DNA from: Clostridia bacterium
GTDB lineage: Bacteria; Bacillota; Clostridia; UBA1381
DNA: 40,967 bases
Direction of reading: 5' to 3'
Assembly (NCBI GenBank): GCA_017443895.1
Contig: JAFSXU010000038.1
Location: forward strand, 1 to 40,967
The notes under the pieces were generated by a model. It was not told where the DNA came from, made no database searches, and saw only the letters and a program-made list of their open reading frames with translations. Of the stretch, positions 18,548 through 27,634 are shown one piece after another (the stretch's first letter is position 1; each line of letters opens with the position of its first letter). Both the position numbers and the translations under genes were made by a program.

Positions 18548-19143
18548 TAATTTTAAAAACGCTGGGAATTTTATTTTATGAGTTCTTCAAAATTGGTCTT
18601 TTTGCGATAGGCGGAGGCCTTGCAACTATCCCGTTTTTAAAAAACCTTGCCGCAATAAGACCTTGGTTTACCTCGTCAATGCTCTCTGATATGATAGCGG
18701 TCTCCGAAAGCACGCCGGGACCTGTCGGCGTTAATATGGCGACATATTCGGGATTTATGGCAGGGCATCAGTTCGGACTTTTCTGGGGAATTGTGGGAGC
18801 TATAGTTGCCACATTCGGACTTGTTACACCGTCTGTTATTATAATATATTTCGTATCAAAGGCGTATAGACGGTTCAAGGAAAATCCGCTTGTAAATAAT
18901 GCGTTTTACGCCGTCCGCCCGGCAGTATGCGGTATGATTGCAACGGTTGGTATGTCAATTATCGCATCGGCTGTTTTAAAAGAGGGGTATACGGTACGGG
19001 AATTTTATAAGTATCTAAATTTAGAACCGCTTGTATTGTTTGTGGTTTTGCTCTTACTTATGAATGTGCCGAAAATAAAGAAATTGCACCCCGTTGTGTT
19101 TATAGTCCTTGCAGGAATTTGCGGCGCAGTATTTTCAATGTAG
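18544..19143 (+). CDS. Chromate transporter subunit, second half
   Basis: 199 residues, one CHR domain. FFKIGLFAIGGGLATIPFLKNLAA and MIAVSESTPGPVGVNMATYSGFMAG are the second-half versions of the family motifs. Five to six hydrophobic segments follow. Translation is coupled to the first subunit through the ATGA overlap, which supports a heterodimeric membrane transporter. A dispersed repeat starts 2 bases after its stop. Confidence 0.92.
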   Translation: MIILKTLGILFYEFFKIGLFAIGGGLATIPFLKNLAAIRPWFTSSMLSDMIAVSESTPGPVGVNMATYSGFMAGHQFGLFWGIVGAIVATFGLVTPSVIIIYFVSKAYRRFKENPLVNNAFYAVRPAVCGMIATVGMSIIASAVLKEGYTVREFYKYLNLEPLVLFVVLLLLMNVPKIKKLHPVVFIVLAGICGAVFSM

Positions 19144-19144
19144 T

Positions 19145-19377
19145 AAGTTTGGGTTTAGCGATGTAGCAAATGTTTATTGGTATCGTGGTAGGGGCGGATA
19201 ATATCCGCCCCTACAATCTCATACCAATTTACGGTTTTTCAAACGGTACGCTAAACCAAAATTTACCCTCAACCGCCATATTATCAAAGAAAAATCGAAG
19301 ATTTTTCCACCATAATTATTCATTATTCATCATTCATTATTCATTTAATCAAATTTACACATATAAACCCAAATTTA
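19145..19377. repeat. Mosaic dispersed repeat, copy D (inverted relative to A)
   Basis: Fills the whole gap between the chromate genes and hydF. It contains a perfect hairpin GTAGGGGCGGATA-TATCCGCCCCTAC, the GGTACGCTAAACCAAAATTTAC end, a CGAAGATTTTTCCACC module and ATTCATTATTCAT repeats. Its reverse complement matches 2140-2330 closely. Its right end supplies the stop codon of hydF. The central hairpin or the A/T-flanked arms may act as terminator for the two converging genes, since no other terminator is seen. Confidence 0.8.
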
Positions 19378-20559
19378 CAAACCAAATATTTGCTTTGCTC
19401 TGTCCAATATGCCGTTTAAATATGCGATTGCTATACCGTAATTTGTTATCGGGACATTGGCGCTTTGCGCAAATTTAATTCTGTTTTCCATTGTTTTTGA
19501 TGTTATCATACACCCACCGCAATGTATTACAAGGTCGTAATCGGACAGATTTTCGGGAAAATCATGATGCACGCTATAGTCAAAATGTAAATTCTTACCT
19601 GTTTTTTTCTTTAAGAGGTTCGGGATTTTCACCCTGCCTATATCCTCGTGTGAGGAGTTATGCGTGCACGCCTCGGCAATGAGGATTTTACTTCCGTCTT
19701 TTAGCTTATCTATTGTATATGCGCCCTCAATAAGCGCTTTTAAATCGCCCTTTTGTCTTGCCATAAGAATTGAATATGATGTAAGCAAAACATTGTCGGG
19801 TACTATCTTATCAACATATGAAAATGCCTGTGAGTCGGTTATAACAAGCCGTATCCTGTCGCCAAGCTCGGCAATGGTATCTGAGAGTTCACTGTCCCGT
19901 ACAACTATGGAGCGTATGCCGTTATCAAGGCAATCGCGTAAAGTTTGCACCTGCGGAAGAATAAGCCTGCCCTTTGGCGCCTCTGAATCAATCGGGATAA
20001 CATGAACAACCAAGGAGCCTTTTTCAACCAATCCCGAAATGATTTTTTCGTCATTTACCTTGATTTTTGATAACCGCTTTGCCAAAATATCTTTTAGCGT
20101 GTCAATTCCCGTATTCTCCTTTGCAGACACAAAAACGGCGTCGGGGTACTCATTTTCTAAATCTCCCACTCCCAAATCGGTTTTTGTAAAAACCAATAAA
20201 TGCGGAATATTAAAATTTTTAAACTCCAAAACCGCCTTTTCGTAATCGGATTTATTAAACGCACCCACATCTGCTGTATAAACGGCAAAATCCGTACGAG
20301 ATAAAAGCTTGCGCGCCTTTTTCTCACGAATGGCGCCAAGAGATGATACATCGTTAAAGCCTGCGCTGTCCATAAGCACAATGGGACCGTAGGGCAAAAG
20401 CTCCGCCGCCTTTTTTACCGTATCGGTTGTTGTACCGCTCGTATTTGATACAATGGATAAATCCTGTCCTAAAAGCGCGTTAAAAAGCGTTGATTTACCT
20501 GTATTGGTATTTCCGAAAATGGTAACATGGGTACGCAATGAATTTGGTGTCTTTTCCAT
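19375..20559 (-). CDS. hydF: [FeFe]-hydrogenase H-cluster maturation GTPase HydF
   Basis: 394 residues from the chosen start. HydF is the scaffold on which the 2Fe subcluster is built before transfer to HydA. GTPase motifs: P-loop GNTNTGKS at 16-23, switch region TSGTTTD, DSAGF, and TKTD. The C-terminal cluster-binding part shows CTHNSSHEDIGRVKIP and IHCGGCM, the conserved C-H/HCxxC ligand set. An upstream in-frame TTG would add four residues, but GGAGG sits exactly at the right distance for the ATG at 20559. HydE, HydG and hydrogenase genes are not in the window. Its stop codon lies in a dispersed repeat end. Confidence 0.96.
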   Translation of the reverse strand: MEKTPNSLRTHVTIFGNTNTGKSTLFNALLGQDLSIVSNTSGTTTDTVKKAAELLPYGPIVLMDSAGFNDVSSLGAIREKKARKLLSRTDFAVYTADVGAFNKSDYEKAVLEFKNFNIPHLLVFTKTDLGVGDLENEYPDAVFVSAKENTGIDTLKDILAKRLSKIKVNDEKIISGLVEKGSLVVHVIPIDSEAPKGRLILPQVQTLRDCLDNGIRSIVVRDSELSDTIAELGDRIRLVITDSQAFSYVDKIVPDNVLLTSYSILMARQKGDLKALIEGAYTIDKLKDGSKILIAEACTHNSSHEDIGRVKIPNLLKKKTGKNLHFDYSVHHDFPENLSDYDLVIHCGGCMITSKTMENRIKFAQSANVPITNYGIAIAYLNGILDRAKQIFGL

Positions 20560-20577
20560 AAAAACCTCCAAAATTTA

Positions 20578-20608
20578 AAGGGGCTGATGCCAAAGCTTCA
20601 GCCCCAAA
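20578..20608 (-). terminator. Terminator between the cohesin-like gene and hydF
   Basis: On the minus strand GGGGCTGA, loop of 10, TCAGCCCC followed by TTTAAATTTT. It lies 15 bases after the upstream gene and 22 bases before the hydF start; some read-through must feed hydF unless it has a promoter of its own, which I do not see. Confidence 0.8.
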
Positions 20609-20622
20609 ATCCTTTAAACAAT

Positions 20623-21591
20623 TTATTTACCTGAAACTGTAACAGGTGTTGTATCAACAACAAGATTTGTTCCGTTTATTCTGACATTCTTTCCGTCTTT
20701 CTTTGCGTCAAACGCTGTGTTATAACCACGGGTAAGCTCATATGAGTTAATAAGGGCAAAGTTACCGCCGTTATTGTTTAATGCCTTAAATGTAAACTTC
20801 ATAACTGCGCCGTCTGATGTAATCTTTTCATCTATGATAACAAATGCCGCCTTTGCCGCACTCAACGACTGATAATCAGGGTTTGACGCGCCCATTGTAG
20901 CCTCAATATCGCTCTCGTCTGTTGCAAGAGTTGCATCTACAAACTCAAAGCTCTCTTTATCGTAGGAAATAAGCGCTGCTGCGGTTGTCAGGTACGCATT
21001 TTCGGGGAAGTTCTTAATATTTACAAATACATTAACCTCATCACCCTCTGAAACCGTATCAACATCTGTTGATAATGAAACAGTAGGAATAGTTACATTT
21101 GCCTCCTCGCCACCGATTGACGGAAGCTTTTTGCCGTCCTCTGTAACGATTGATACGGTGTATGTATCCTGATCCCATGAAACATCTGCGCCGAATGCCT
21201 CTGAAATTGCACGGAGCGGAAGCATTGTGCGATCGTTTATTATTTGCGGTGCAACATCCAATGTAACAAGCTTTTCATCAGATGTCATAACGCTTGTGAA
21301 GTGATAGCATTTCATTGTGTTATCACCGATTGTAACATAAACTCTGTCAAGGTTGTCCTCACTGTCAATCTGCGCGGTTTTTGTTTCGTCAAGCCACTTC
21401 ACATCACAGCCCATTGCCTGGAATACCACCCTTGCAGGAACTAAGGTTCTGTCCTCAACAATAACGGGCGCCTGATCTGTAAAGCTTATCAAAGCGTCAT
21501 TTACATAAACCGAAACATCCTCTGCCAATGCTGTTATGCTCAAAGATGCGAGCATTGCAAGAGAAAGTAACATACTTAATATTTTTTTCAT
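20623..21591 (-). CDS. Secreted protein: copper amine oxidase N-like domain plus cohesin-like domain
   Basis: 322 residues. Residues 1-24 are a Sec signal peptide (MKKILSMLLSLAMLASLSITALA). Residues 25-145 are a copper_amine_oxidase_N1-type domain, a stalk or wall-associated repeat in Firmicutes without oxidase activity, shown by VYVNDALISFTDQAPVIVEDRTLVPARVVFQAMG and DRTMLPLRAISEAFGADVSWD. Residues about 160-300 resemble a cohesin/CBM-like beta domain: SLSTDVDTVSEGDEVNVFVNIKN, LTTAAALISYDKESFEFVDA, VMKFTFKAL. A TTG 27 bases upstream is in frame, but GGAGG is placed for the ATG at 21591. Function is probably at the cell surface; a dockerin partner is not visible here. Confidence 0.85.
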   Translation of the reverse strand: MKKILSMLLSLAMLASLSITALAEDVSVYVNDALISFTDQAPVIVEDRTLVPARVVFQAMGCDVKWLDETKTAQIDSEDNLDRVYVTIGDNTMKCYHFTSVMTSDEKLVTLDVAPQIINDRTMLPLRAISEAFGADVSWDQDTYTVSIVTEDGKKLPSIGGEEANVTIPTVSLSTDVDTVSEGDEVNVFVNIKNFPENAYLTTAAALISYDKESFEFVDATLATDESDIEATMGASNPDYQSLSAAKAAFVIIDEKITSDGAVMKFTFKALNNNGGNFALINSYELTRGYNTAFDAKKDGKNVRINGTNLVVDTTPVTVSGK

Positions 21592-21622
21592 TTTTATTAC
21601 CTCCAAAAATCTATTCAAGTAA

Positions 21623-21651
21623 AGTATAACATAAACTTTGAAATCTTACAA
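21623..21651 (-). promoter_or_regulatory. SigA promoter of the cohesin-like gene
   Basis: Minus strand TTGTAA (21646-21651), 17-base spacer, TATACT (21623-21628), about 30 bases before the start codon. Confidence 0.65.
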
Positions 21652-21748
21652 CAAAAAATCTGAAAAAAATAATATTTACAGTAGAAAAAAACTCAAAAAT
21701 ATAGTATAATAAAAGTTGAGGCAAATAATTTGAGAAAGGATTAGCGTT

Positions 21749-22591
21749 ATGCAGGCGTTTTTTGACTACATTTTAAAATATATCCAGCTTATAAGAATAA
21801 CGGATATTATAGATATATTCGTTGTTGCGATTATTATATATTACATACTTGCCATTGTTAAGGAAACGAGGGCAAAACAGCTTATAAAAGGAATAGCCCT
21901 TGTTTTTGCGGTATTTTTTATAAGCCAGTGGATGCACTTAAATGCGCTTAACTATATTTTAAGCGCAACGCTCCAGGTCGGCGCATTTGCGCTGGTCATT
22001 ATTTTCCAGCCCGAGCTTCGCAACCTGCTTGAGCGAATGGGCAGGATTAAGGTCGGGAGATTGATTGATTTTGGCTCCGATACATTAAACGATGAGCTTG
22101 AGCGGAGTATTGAGTCAATAGCTGTTGCGGCGGAGGATATGTCGGCAACAAAAACGGGTGCGCTTATGGTAATCGAGGGCGAAACAAAGCTCGGCGAATA
22201 CATAAGCACGGGAACGGTGCTTGATGCAAGCGTTTCAAGCGCATTGCTTGAAAATATATTCGTTCCAAACACACCCTTGCATGACGGCGCGGTAATTATC
22301 CGCGGTAACAAGATAATAACAGCAGGCTGTCTTTTGCCCCTTACCTCAAACACAAATCTGTCGAGGGATTTGGGAACAAGGCACAGAGCGGCAATAGGGC
22401 TTAGCGAGGTAACGGATGCGGTTATAGTTGTTGTATCGGAGGAAACGGGCAAGATAAGCGTTGCAAGAGAAGGGTCTCTTACCCGAAACCTATCGGGCGA
22501 GGCGCTTACACGGCTTCTTGCAAGGATTTTGCTAAAACCGCAAAACGACGATGCAATCGGAAAAATTAAATTTTGGCGTACACGCTCATAG
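21749..22591 (+). CDS. cdaA: Diadenylate cyclase CdaA
   Basis: 280 residues. It makes c-di-AMP from two ATP at the membrane. Three hydrophobic segments lie at about 20-36, 47-60 and 70-86, followed by the DAC domain with LHDGAVII (DGA 179-181) and GTRHRAAIG (GTRHR 209-213), the two catalytic motifs. The ATG has AAAGGA, and a TATAAT lies about 43 bases upstream. cdaR follows, as is usual; glmM, the common third gene, is replaced here by hslO. c-di-AMP controls potassium and osmotic balance and wall homeostasis. Confidence 0.97.
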   Translation: MQAFFDYILKYIQLIRITDIIDIFVVAIIIYYILAIVKETRAKQLIKGIALVFAVFFISQWMHLNALNYILSATLQVGAFALVIIFQPELRNLLERMGRIKVGRLIDFGSDTLNDELERSIESIAVAAEDMSATKTGALMVIEGETKLGEYISTGTVLDASVSSALLENIFVPNTPLHDGAVIIRGNKIITAGCLLPLTSNTNLSRDLGTRHRAAIGLSEVTDAVIVVVSEETGKISVAREGSLTRNLSGEALTRLLARILLKPQNDDAIGKIKFWRTRS

Positions 22592-22612
22592 ACTACGGAA
22601 AGGAATTTGGCG

Positions 22613-23788
22613 ATGATGAAGAATAATAAAAAGCCTCGCGGTAAGGTAAAAACAATGACAATCTCCGTTGTTGTCGCAATTCTTATCTGGGCGGCGGTAA
22701 TATACATAAATCCGCCCGAAATGACAACAACTATTTCAAATCTGCCCGTCCGTATAGTCGGTGAGGAAACCTTGCGTGAGCGAGGTCTTGCGGTTGTAGG
22801 CAGAAATAATATTCTGGGGCTTTCCGTGTCTGTAAAGGGAAAGAGAAACGATTTGTTAAATATGTCGGGCGGAATATATGTAGATGTAGATGTATCGGAC
22901 ATAACGCGTAAGGGCGAGTATGATTTTGAGGGCAATGTATCCCTGCCGTCATCAAAGCTCACTCTTGATGATACCAAGTTTGACTATGTACCGTTAAAGG
23001 TCGAGGAGATTACAACAAAGGAAATCCCTGTACGGACAGAGGTGGTCGGGAAAAATGATGCATATCTGATAGAACCGCTGCCCGAAACGAATAAAATAAC
23101 GCTTGAGGGAGCAAAGAGCGAGATGGATAATATATCCTATGCTCTTTTGAGTATTGATTCTGCCAATATGAACGAGGATGTGACGGTGGAAACGGGATTT
23201 GTTTATATGAACAGCGATAATATTCCAATCCCCGAATCTGAAACAATAAGAGCAAATACCGATATTATAACCGTTGAATGCAAGGCATACCATGCGGTTA
23301 CGGTCAATGTTGTGCCGACGCTTTCTAAAACGCTTGAAAAAAGCTATGTTTTAAATACGGATAAAACCACAGTATCTCCTCAGACGGTCAAAATTGGCGT
23401 GTATGATAAAAACAGCTCCGTAACAGATGTAAACGCCGTTGTTACAGAGATAAAGGACGAGGTTATAGCGCCTTTGGAGGAGGCTGACGGTATATTTATT
23501 CCGCCTGCACTAAATACCGTAACGGTAAGACCTGTTGCGGATAAAATAATCCAAAAGCCGATTACGGTAAATGTAACGGCGATAAATGTTATTCCGGGTC
23601 TTACTGTACGGGTTAATCCCGTAACGGTTACGGTATCGGGCAAGGAAAACGATATAGTGCCCGAAAATATCCGCGCGTCCGTAAATCTGAGCGGTATGAC
23701 GCAGGGTGAATACAGTGTTGAGGTTGAAATATCGTCAGATAACCTCACAATTGAGGGCAAATACTATGCCGAGGTTACAATTTCATAA
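22613..23788 (+). CDS. cdaR: CdaA regulatory protein CdaR (YbbR domains)
   Basis: 391 residues from the chosen ATG. An N-terminal membrane anchor (about 14-31, TISVVVAILIWAAVIYI) is followed by an extracytoplasmic part of about four YbbR repeats, recognisable by returning patterns such as VRTEVVGKNDAYLIEPLPETNKITLEGAKSEMDNI and VTVSGKENDI. It binds and modulates CdaA. An in-frame TTG at 22607 gives a two-residue longer frame, but AAGGA is placed for the ATG at 22613. It is 21 bases downstream of cdaA. Confidence 0.93.
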   Translation: MMKNNKKPRGKVKTMTISVVVAILIWAAVIYINPPEMTTTISNLPVRIVGEETLRERGLAVVGRNNILGLSVSVKGKRNDLLNMSGGIYVDVDVSDITRKGEYDFEGNVSLPSSKLTLDDTKFDYVPLKVEEITTKEIPVRTEVVGKNDAYLIEPLPETNKITLEGAKSEMDNISYALLSIDSANMNEDVTVETGFVYMNSDNIPIPESETIRANTDIITVECKAYHAVTVNVVPTLSKTLEKSYVLNTDKTTVSPQTVKIGVYDKNSSVTDVNAVVTEIKDEVIAPLEEADGIFIPPALNTVTVRPVADKIIQKPITVNVTAINVIPGLTVRVNPVTVTVSGKENDIVPENIRASVNLSGMTQGEYSVEVEISSDNLTIEGKYYAEVTIS

Positions 23789-23807
23789 AGAAAGGTTTTT
23801 ACACAAA

Positions 23808-24695
23808 ATGAATGATGTTATAGTACGAGGTACAAATTTAGAGGGCACAATGCGTGTGTATGTTGCAATAACCACACAGCTTGCAAACGAGGCGCACAAA
23901 ATCCATAACACCTCGCCGGTCGCATCGGCGGCGCTTGGCAGAACGCTTACAGGCGCGGCGATTATGGGCGTATCCTCATTAAAGAATGAAACGGACTCCG
24001 TTACCGTTCAGATAAAGGGCGATGGAGATATCGGAATGATTGTTGCGGTATCGGATGCAAAGGGATCAGTCAGGGGCTATGTTGAAAATCCGCTTGTTGA
24101 CCTGCCACTAAACAGCAAGGGAAAGCTTGATGTCGGCGGTGCGGTAGGCAAGGGCTATTTGAATGTAATAAAGGATTTGGGTTTAAAAGAGCCGTATATC
24201 GGTCAGGTGCCGATAATAAGCGGAGAGATTGCAGAGGATTTGACAAACTATTATGCAACCTCCGAGCAGGTCCCGTCCGCCATTGCTTTGGGCGTGTTGG
24301 TTGATACGGACTATTCAGTTAAGGCATCGGGCGGATTTATGATTCAGCTTATGCCCGGGGCAACCGATGAGATGGCAAATAGGCTTATGGAGACTATAAA
24401 CTCACTTGAGCCGGTAACTACAATGATTGATAAAGGAATGAGCGCCGAGGATATTTTCTTTAAGATAACCGAGGGCTTTTCAATGCTTATGGAAAACGCA
24501 GCCATAACGCCTCAATATAAATGCACCTGCTCAAAGGAGCGAATGGAAAGGGCGTTAATTTCAATCGGGCGCAAGGAGCTTACAAGCCTTATCGAGGAGG
24601 ACGGCCATGCCGAGCTACAGTGCCATTTCTGCAATAACAAATACGATTTTAATAAAGAAGAATTGGAAGAATTATTAAGACAGGCAAGGAAATAA
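23808..24695 (+). CDS. hslO: Redox-regulated chaperone Hsp33
   Basis: 295 residues. This holdase is switched on by oxidation of a zinc centre. The N-terminal substrate domain starts MNDVIVRGTNLEGTMRVYVAITT, and GDGDIGMIVAVSDAKGSVRGYV is typical. The zinc ligands are C239-x-C241 and C272-x2-C275. A longer open frame overlaps cdaR, but the ATG at 23808 has AGAAAGG upstream and matches the family N-terminus. The aldo/keto reductase gene follows after 2 bases. Confidence 0.96.
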   Translation: MNDVIVRGTNLEGTMRVYVAITTQLANEAHKIHNTSPVASAALGRTLTGAAIMGVSSLKNETDSVTVQIKGDGDIGMIVAVSDAKGSVRGYVENPLVDLPLNSKGKLDVGGAVGKGYLNVIKDLGLKEPYIGQVPIISGEIAEDLTNYYATSEQVPSAIALGVLVDTDYSVKASGGFMIQLMPGATDEMANRLMETINSLEPVTTMIDKGMSAEDIFFKITEGFSMLMENAAITPQYKCTCSKERMERALISIGRKELTSLIEEDGHAELQCHFCNNKYDFNKEELEELLRQARK

Positions 24696-24697
24696 CA

Positions 24698-25720
24698 ATG
24701 GATAAAGTAACTTTGGGAAGAACAGGAATTACCGTATGCAAGAACGGTTTTGGCGCACTCCCTATGCAGAGGGTATCGTTTGAGGAGGCGTCGTCTCTTT
24801 TGCGCACCGCATATGATAACGGAGTAAGATTTTTTGATACAGCACGGGCATATACCGACAGTGAGGAAAAGATAGGCTTTGCAATGTCAGATATTCGGGA
24901 TAAGATATATCTTGCCACAAAAACCATGGCGCAGGATGTTGATGGGTTTTGGCGTGATTTACATACAAGCCTTAAAAACCTGAAAACCGACTACATTGAT
25001 ATTTACCAGTTCCATAACCCTGCATTTTGTCCAAAGCCCGACGACGGCACAGGTCTTTATGAGGCGATGCTGAGTGCAAAGGCGGAGGGCAAAATACGGT
25101 TTATTTCAATTACCAACCACCGCCTGAGCGTTGCAAATGAGGCGATTGAGTCGGGACTGTATGACACAATACAGTTTCCGTTTTGCTATCTTGCAACCGA
25201 TAAGGATATTGAGCTTGTTAAAAAATGCAAGGAAAATAACCTTGGCTTTATTGCAATGAAGGGCTTATCGGGAGGTTTGATAACAAATTCCCGTGCCGCA
25301 TATGCGTTTATGAATGAATATGATAATGTCCTGCCTATCTGGGGCGTTCAGAGAATGAACGAGCTTATGGAGTTTTTAAGCTATAACGATAATCCGCCTA
25401 AAATGGACGGTGAAATTAAAGAGCTTATTGAAAATGACAGGGCGATGCTTTCGGGTAATTTCTGCCGTGGCTGTGGGTATTGTATGCCATGCCCTGTGGG
25501 AATTGAGATAAATAACTGCGCAAGAATGTCCCTGCTTCTTCGCCGTTCCCCGTCAGAGCTTCAGCTAACAGAGGAGGTGCAGGCAAAAATGAAAAAGATT
25601 GAGGATTGCCTCCACTGCGGAAAATGTAAGTCAAAATGCCCCTACGGGCTTGACACCCCGACACTGCTTGAAGAAAACTATAAAGATTATGTCGAAATTC
25701 TAAACGGAAAAGAATTTTAA
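24698..25720 (+). CDS. Aldo/keto reductase with C-terminal 4Fe-4S domain
   Basis: 340 residues. Residues 1-230 are an aldo/keto reductase barrel: MDKVTLGRTGITVCKNGFGALPM, VRFFDTARAYTDSEEKIG with the catalytic Asp and Tyr, LATKTMAQ with the Lys, and DYIDIYQFHNP with the His. The C-terminal 90 residues carry a cysteine cluster CRGCGYCMPCP and a ferredoxin-like CLHCGKCKSKCPYGLDTP, so electrons probably pass through iron-sulphur centres. Substrate unknown. It starts 2 bases after hslO, so translation is likely coupled. Confidence 0.93.
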   Translation: MDKVTLGRTGITVCKNGFGALPMQRVSFEEASSLLRTAYDNGVRFFDTARAYTDSEEKIGFAMSDIRDKIYLATKTMAQDVDGFWRDLHTSLKNLKTDYIDIYQFHNPAFCPKPDDGTGLYEAMLSAKAEGKIRFISITNHRLSVANEAIESGLYDTIQFPFCYLATDKDIELVKKCKENNLGFIAMKGLSGGLITNSRAAYAFMNEYDNVLPIWGVQRMNELMEFLSYNDNPPKMDGEIKELIENDRAMLSGNFCRGCGYCMPCPVGIEINNCARMSLLLRRSPSELQLTEEVQAKMKKIEDCLHCGKCKSKCPYGLDTPTLLEENYKDYVEILNGKEF

Positions 25721-25811
25721 AAAAGATTTAAAATCATCAACCCCGTCACATAAATGTGCCTGCCCCAATCTTGGGGCGGTGTGCCGATGGCACACAATGT
25801 AATCTTTTTTT
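25718..25811 (+). terminator. Multibranched terminator after the aldo/keto reductase gene
   Basis: AAAAAAGATT at the stop codon pairs with AATCTTTTTT at 25801-25810. The closed loop contains three local hairpins: CACAT-AA-ATGTG, GCCCCAA-TC-TTGGGGC and GTGTGCC-GAT-GGCACAC. A T tract ends the structure. It may act as terminator or as an element protecting the 3' end. Confidence 0.65.
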
Positions 25812-25859
25812 GAATAAGCAAAATCGCTCACCTTGCGAGCAATTTCCTATATTATAAAA

Positions 25860-26098
25860 AATTTTCTTGCCTTTAAGGTTTATTTAAGAATTGTATGCTA
25901 AATTAAGGTTGTACAGCAGATAATGTCCATAAAACCAATGCCGTTAAGTTAAGTGAATACAATATAGCTTGACAGTATCCCCCAAAACCCTATTGGTCTA
26001 ATGGCATACCTGTTATGTACTGCTTAAAATTCATGTTTTCATAAAATCCAATCCAAAAGAGGGTTGCTGCATTAAGGCGGCAGCCCTTTTGGGTTTCT
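25860..26098 (+). ncRNA. Candidate structured RNA upstream of glyS, possibly 6S-like
   Basis: About 200 nt without an ORF. A 9-bp helix ATGCCGTTA/TAATGGCAT (about 25939 and 26003) with an inner CAATA/TATTG helix and an outer GTACA/TGTAC helix forms a long irregular rod with an asymmetric internal loop. It ends in a terminator-like hairpin (GGGTTGCTGC... GGCAGCCCTTTT, 26057-26093). The rod shape recalls 6S RNA, but I see no sequence motif that proves it. No T-box (AGGGTGGNACCGCG) and no glycine riboswitch core is seen, and glyS has its own promoter after the hairpin. Confidence 0.4.
26057..26093 (+). terminator. Terminator hairpin ahead of glyS
   Basis: AAAAGAGGGTTGCTGC, loop ATTAAGG, CGGCAGCCCTTTT, then GGGTTTCTT. 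It closes the presumed RNA upstream. Confidence 0.65.
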
Positions 26099-26123
26099 TA
26101 TGCGATAAATTTACCTAAATTCC

Positions 26124-26152
26124 TTGACAAAATGCGTATATTTTTATAAACT
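26124..26152 (+). promoter_or_regulatory. SigA promoter of glyS
   Basis: TTGACA, 17-base spacer, TAAACT, about 35 bases before the start codon. It lies downstream of the hairpin, so glyS has independent transcription. Confidence 0.65.
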
Positions 26153-26186
26153 ATAAGAAGTAATTTAATTAGTGAGGTATCAAGAT

Positions 26187-27608
26187 ATGAATAATTCCGA
26201 TAAGACACTTGATAAGATTGTAAACCTTTGCAAGGGCAGGGGCTATGTATATGCAGGCTCGGAGATTTACGGCGGTCTTGCAAATACATGGGATTACGGT
26301 CCTTTGGGTGTTGAGTTTAAAAATAATGTAAAAAAAGCATGGTGGAAGAAGTTTATACAGGAATCAAAGTACAATGTAGGACTTGACTGCGCAATACTGA
26401 TGAATCCCGAGGTTTGGGTTGCATCGGGTCATGTGGGCTCGTTCTCGGACCCGTTAATGGACTGTAAGGAATGTAAATCCCGTCACAGAGCGGACAAGCT
26501 CATTGAGGACTTTGCCGCATCAAAGGGTGAGGAAATCGTGGTTGACGGCTGGTCAAAGGACGAGATGGAAAAGTATATCACAGAAAATAACATTCCCTGC
26601 CCCGACTGTGGCAAGCACAACTTTACCGATATTCGCGAGTTCAACCTTATGTTTAAGACCTTCCAGGGCGTTACGGAGGACTCGTCAAATGTTGTGTATC
26701 TAAGACCCGAAACGGCACAGGGCATATTTGTAAACTTTGCAAGCGTGCAAAGAACATCAAGAAAGAAGATACCGTTTGGTATCGGTCAGATTGGTAAATC
26801 GTTCAGAAATGAGATTACCCCGGGACAGTTTACATTCCGTACAAGAGAATTTGAGCAAATGGAGCTTGAATTTTTCTGCGCGCCCGGCACCGACCTTGAA
26901 TGGCACGCATACTGGAAAGAATATTGTATGAATTTCCTCTTGTCGCTTGGTATGAACAAGGATAATTTGCGTTTCCGTGACCACTCACCCGAGGAGCTTG
27001 CATTCTATTCAAATGCGACTGCCGATATTGAGTTTATGTTCCCATTCGGCTGGGGCGAGTTGTGGGGTATTGCGGACAGAACTGACTATGACTTAAAACA
27101 GCATATCGAGCATAGCGGAAAGAGCCTTGAATATGTAGAAACAACCACAGACGAGAACGGCAAGGCAGTTACAAGAAAGTACATTCCGTATGTAATCGAG
27201 CCGTCCTTGGGTGCGGACAGAGTTGCGCTTGCATTCCTCTGCGAGGCATATGACGAGGAAACCTTAACAGACGATAAGGGAAAGACTGATACAAGAGTTG
27301 TAATGCATCTTCATCCTGCGCTTGCGCCGATGAAGGCGGCAGTTTTACCGCTGTCAAAGAAATTAAATGACGGTGCAACAAAGATTTATGAGGAATTGTC
27401 AAAGCACTTTATGGTGGACTATGACGATGCAGGCTCTATCGGTAAGCGTTACCGCCGTCAAGACGAGATAGGTACTCCATACTGTATCACATACGATTTT
27501 GATTCTGAAACAGACGGCTGTGTTACAATCCGTGACCGTGACACAATGGAGCAGGAAAGAGTTAAAATTTCAGACTTGGTTGACTTTATAAATTCCAAGC
27601 TTGAATTT
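26187..27608 (+). CDS. glyS: Glycine--tRNA ligase, single-chain type
   Basis: 473-474 residues from the chosen start. This class II enzyme charges tRNA-Gly and is of the dimeric eukaryote/archaea-like type found in many Firmicutes, not the GlyQ/GlyS tetramer. Seen are [26 protein letters not shown], two cysteine pairs (CKECKSRH and CPDCGKH) of the insertion, [40 protein letters not shown] (motif 2 region), and [15 protein letters not shown]-type motif 3 ([13 protein letters not shown]). A GTG 15 bases upstream is in frame, but GTGAGG fits as ribosome binding site for the ATG at 26187. The stop codon is at 27609-27611. Confidence 0.96.
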
Positions 27609-27634
27609 TAAAAAAATATAAGGGGGATTTTATT

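Noticed and set aside
21952-22977. 341-codon minus-strand frame over cdaA and cdaR
   Set aside because: Low-complexity Ser/Thr/Ile translation antisense to two well-recognised genes; no ribosome binding site.
26057-26186. T-box leader before glyS
   Set aside because: No AGGGTGGNACCGCG core or specifier stem; the hairpin precedes a separate glyS promoter.
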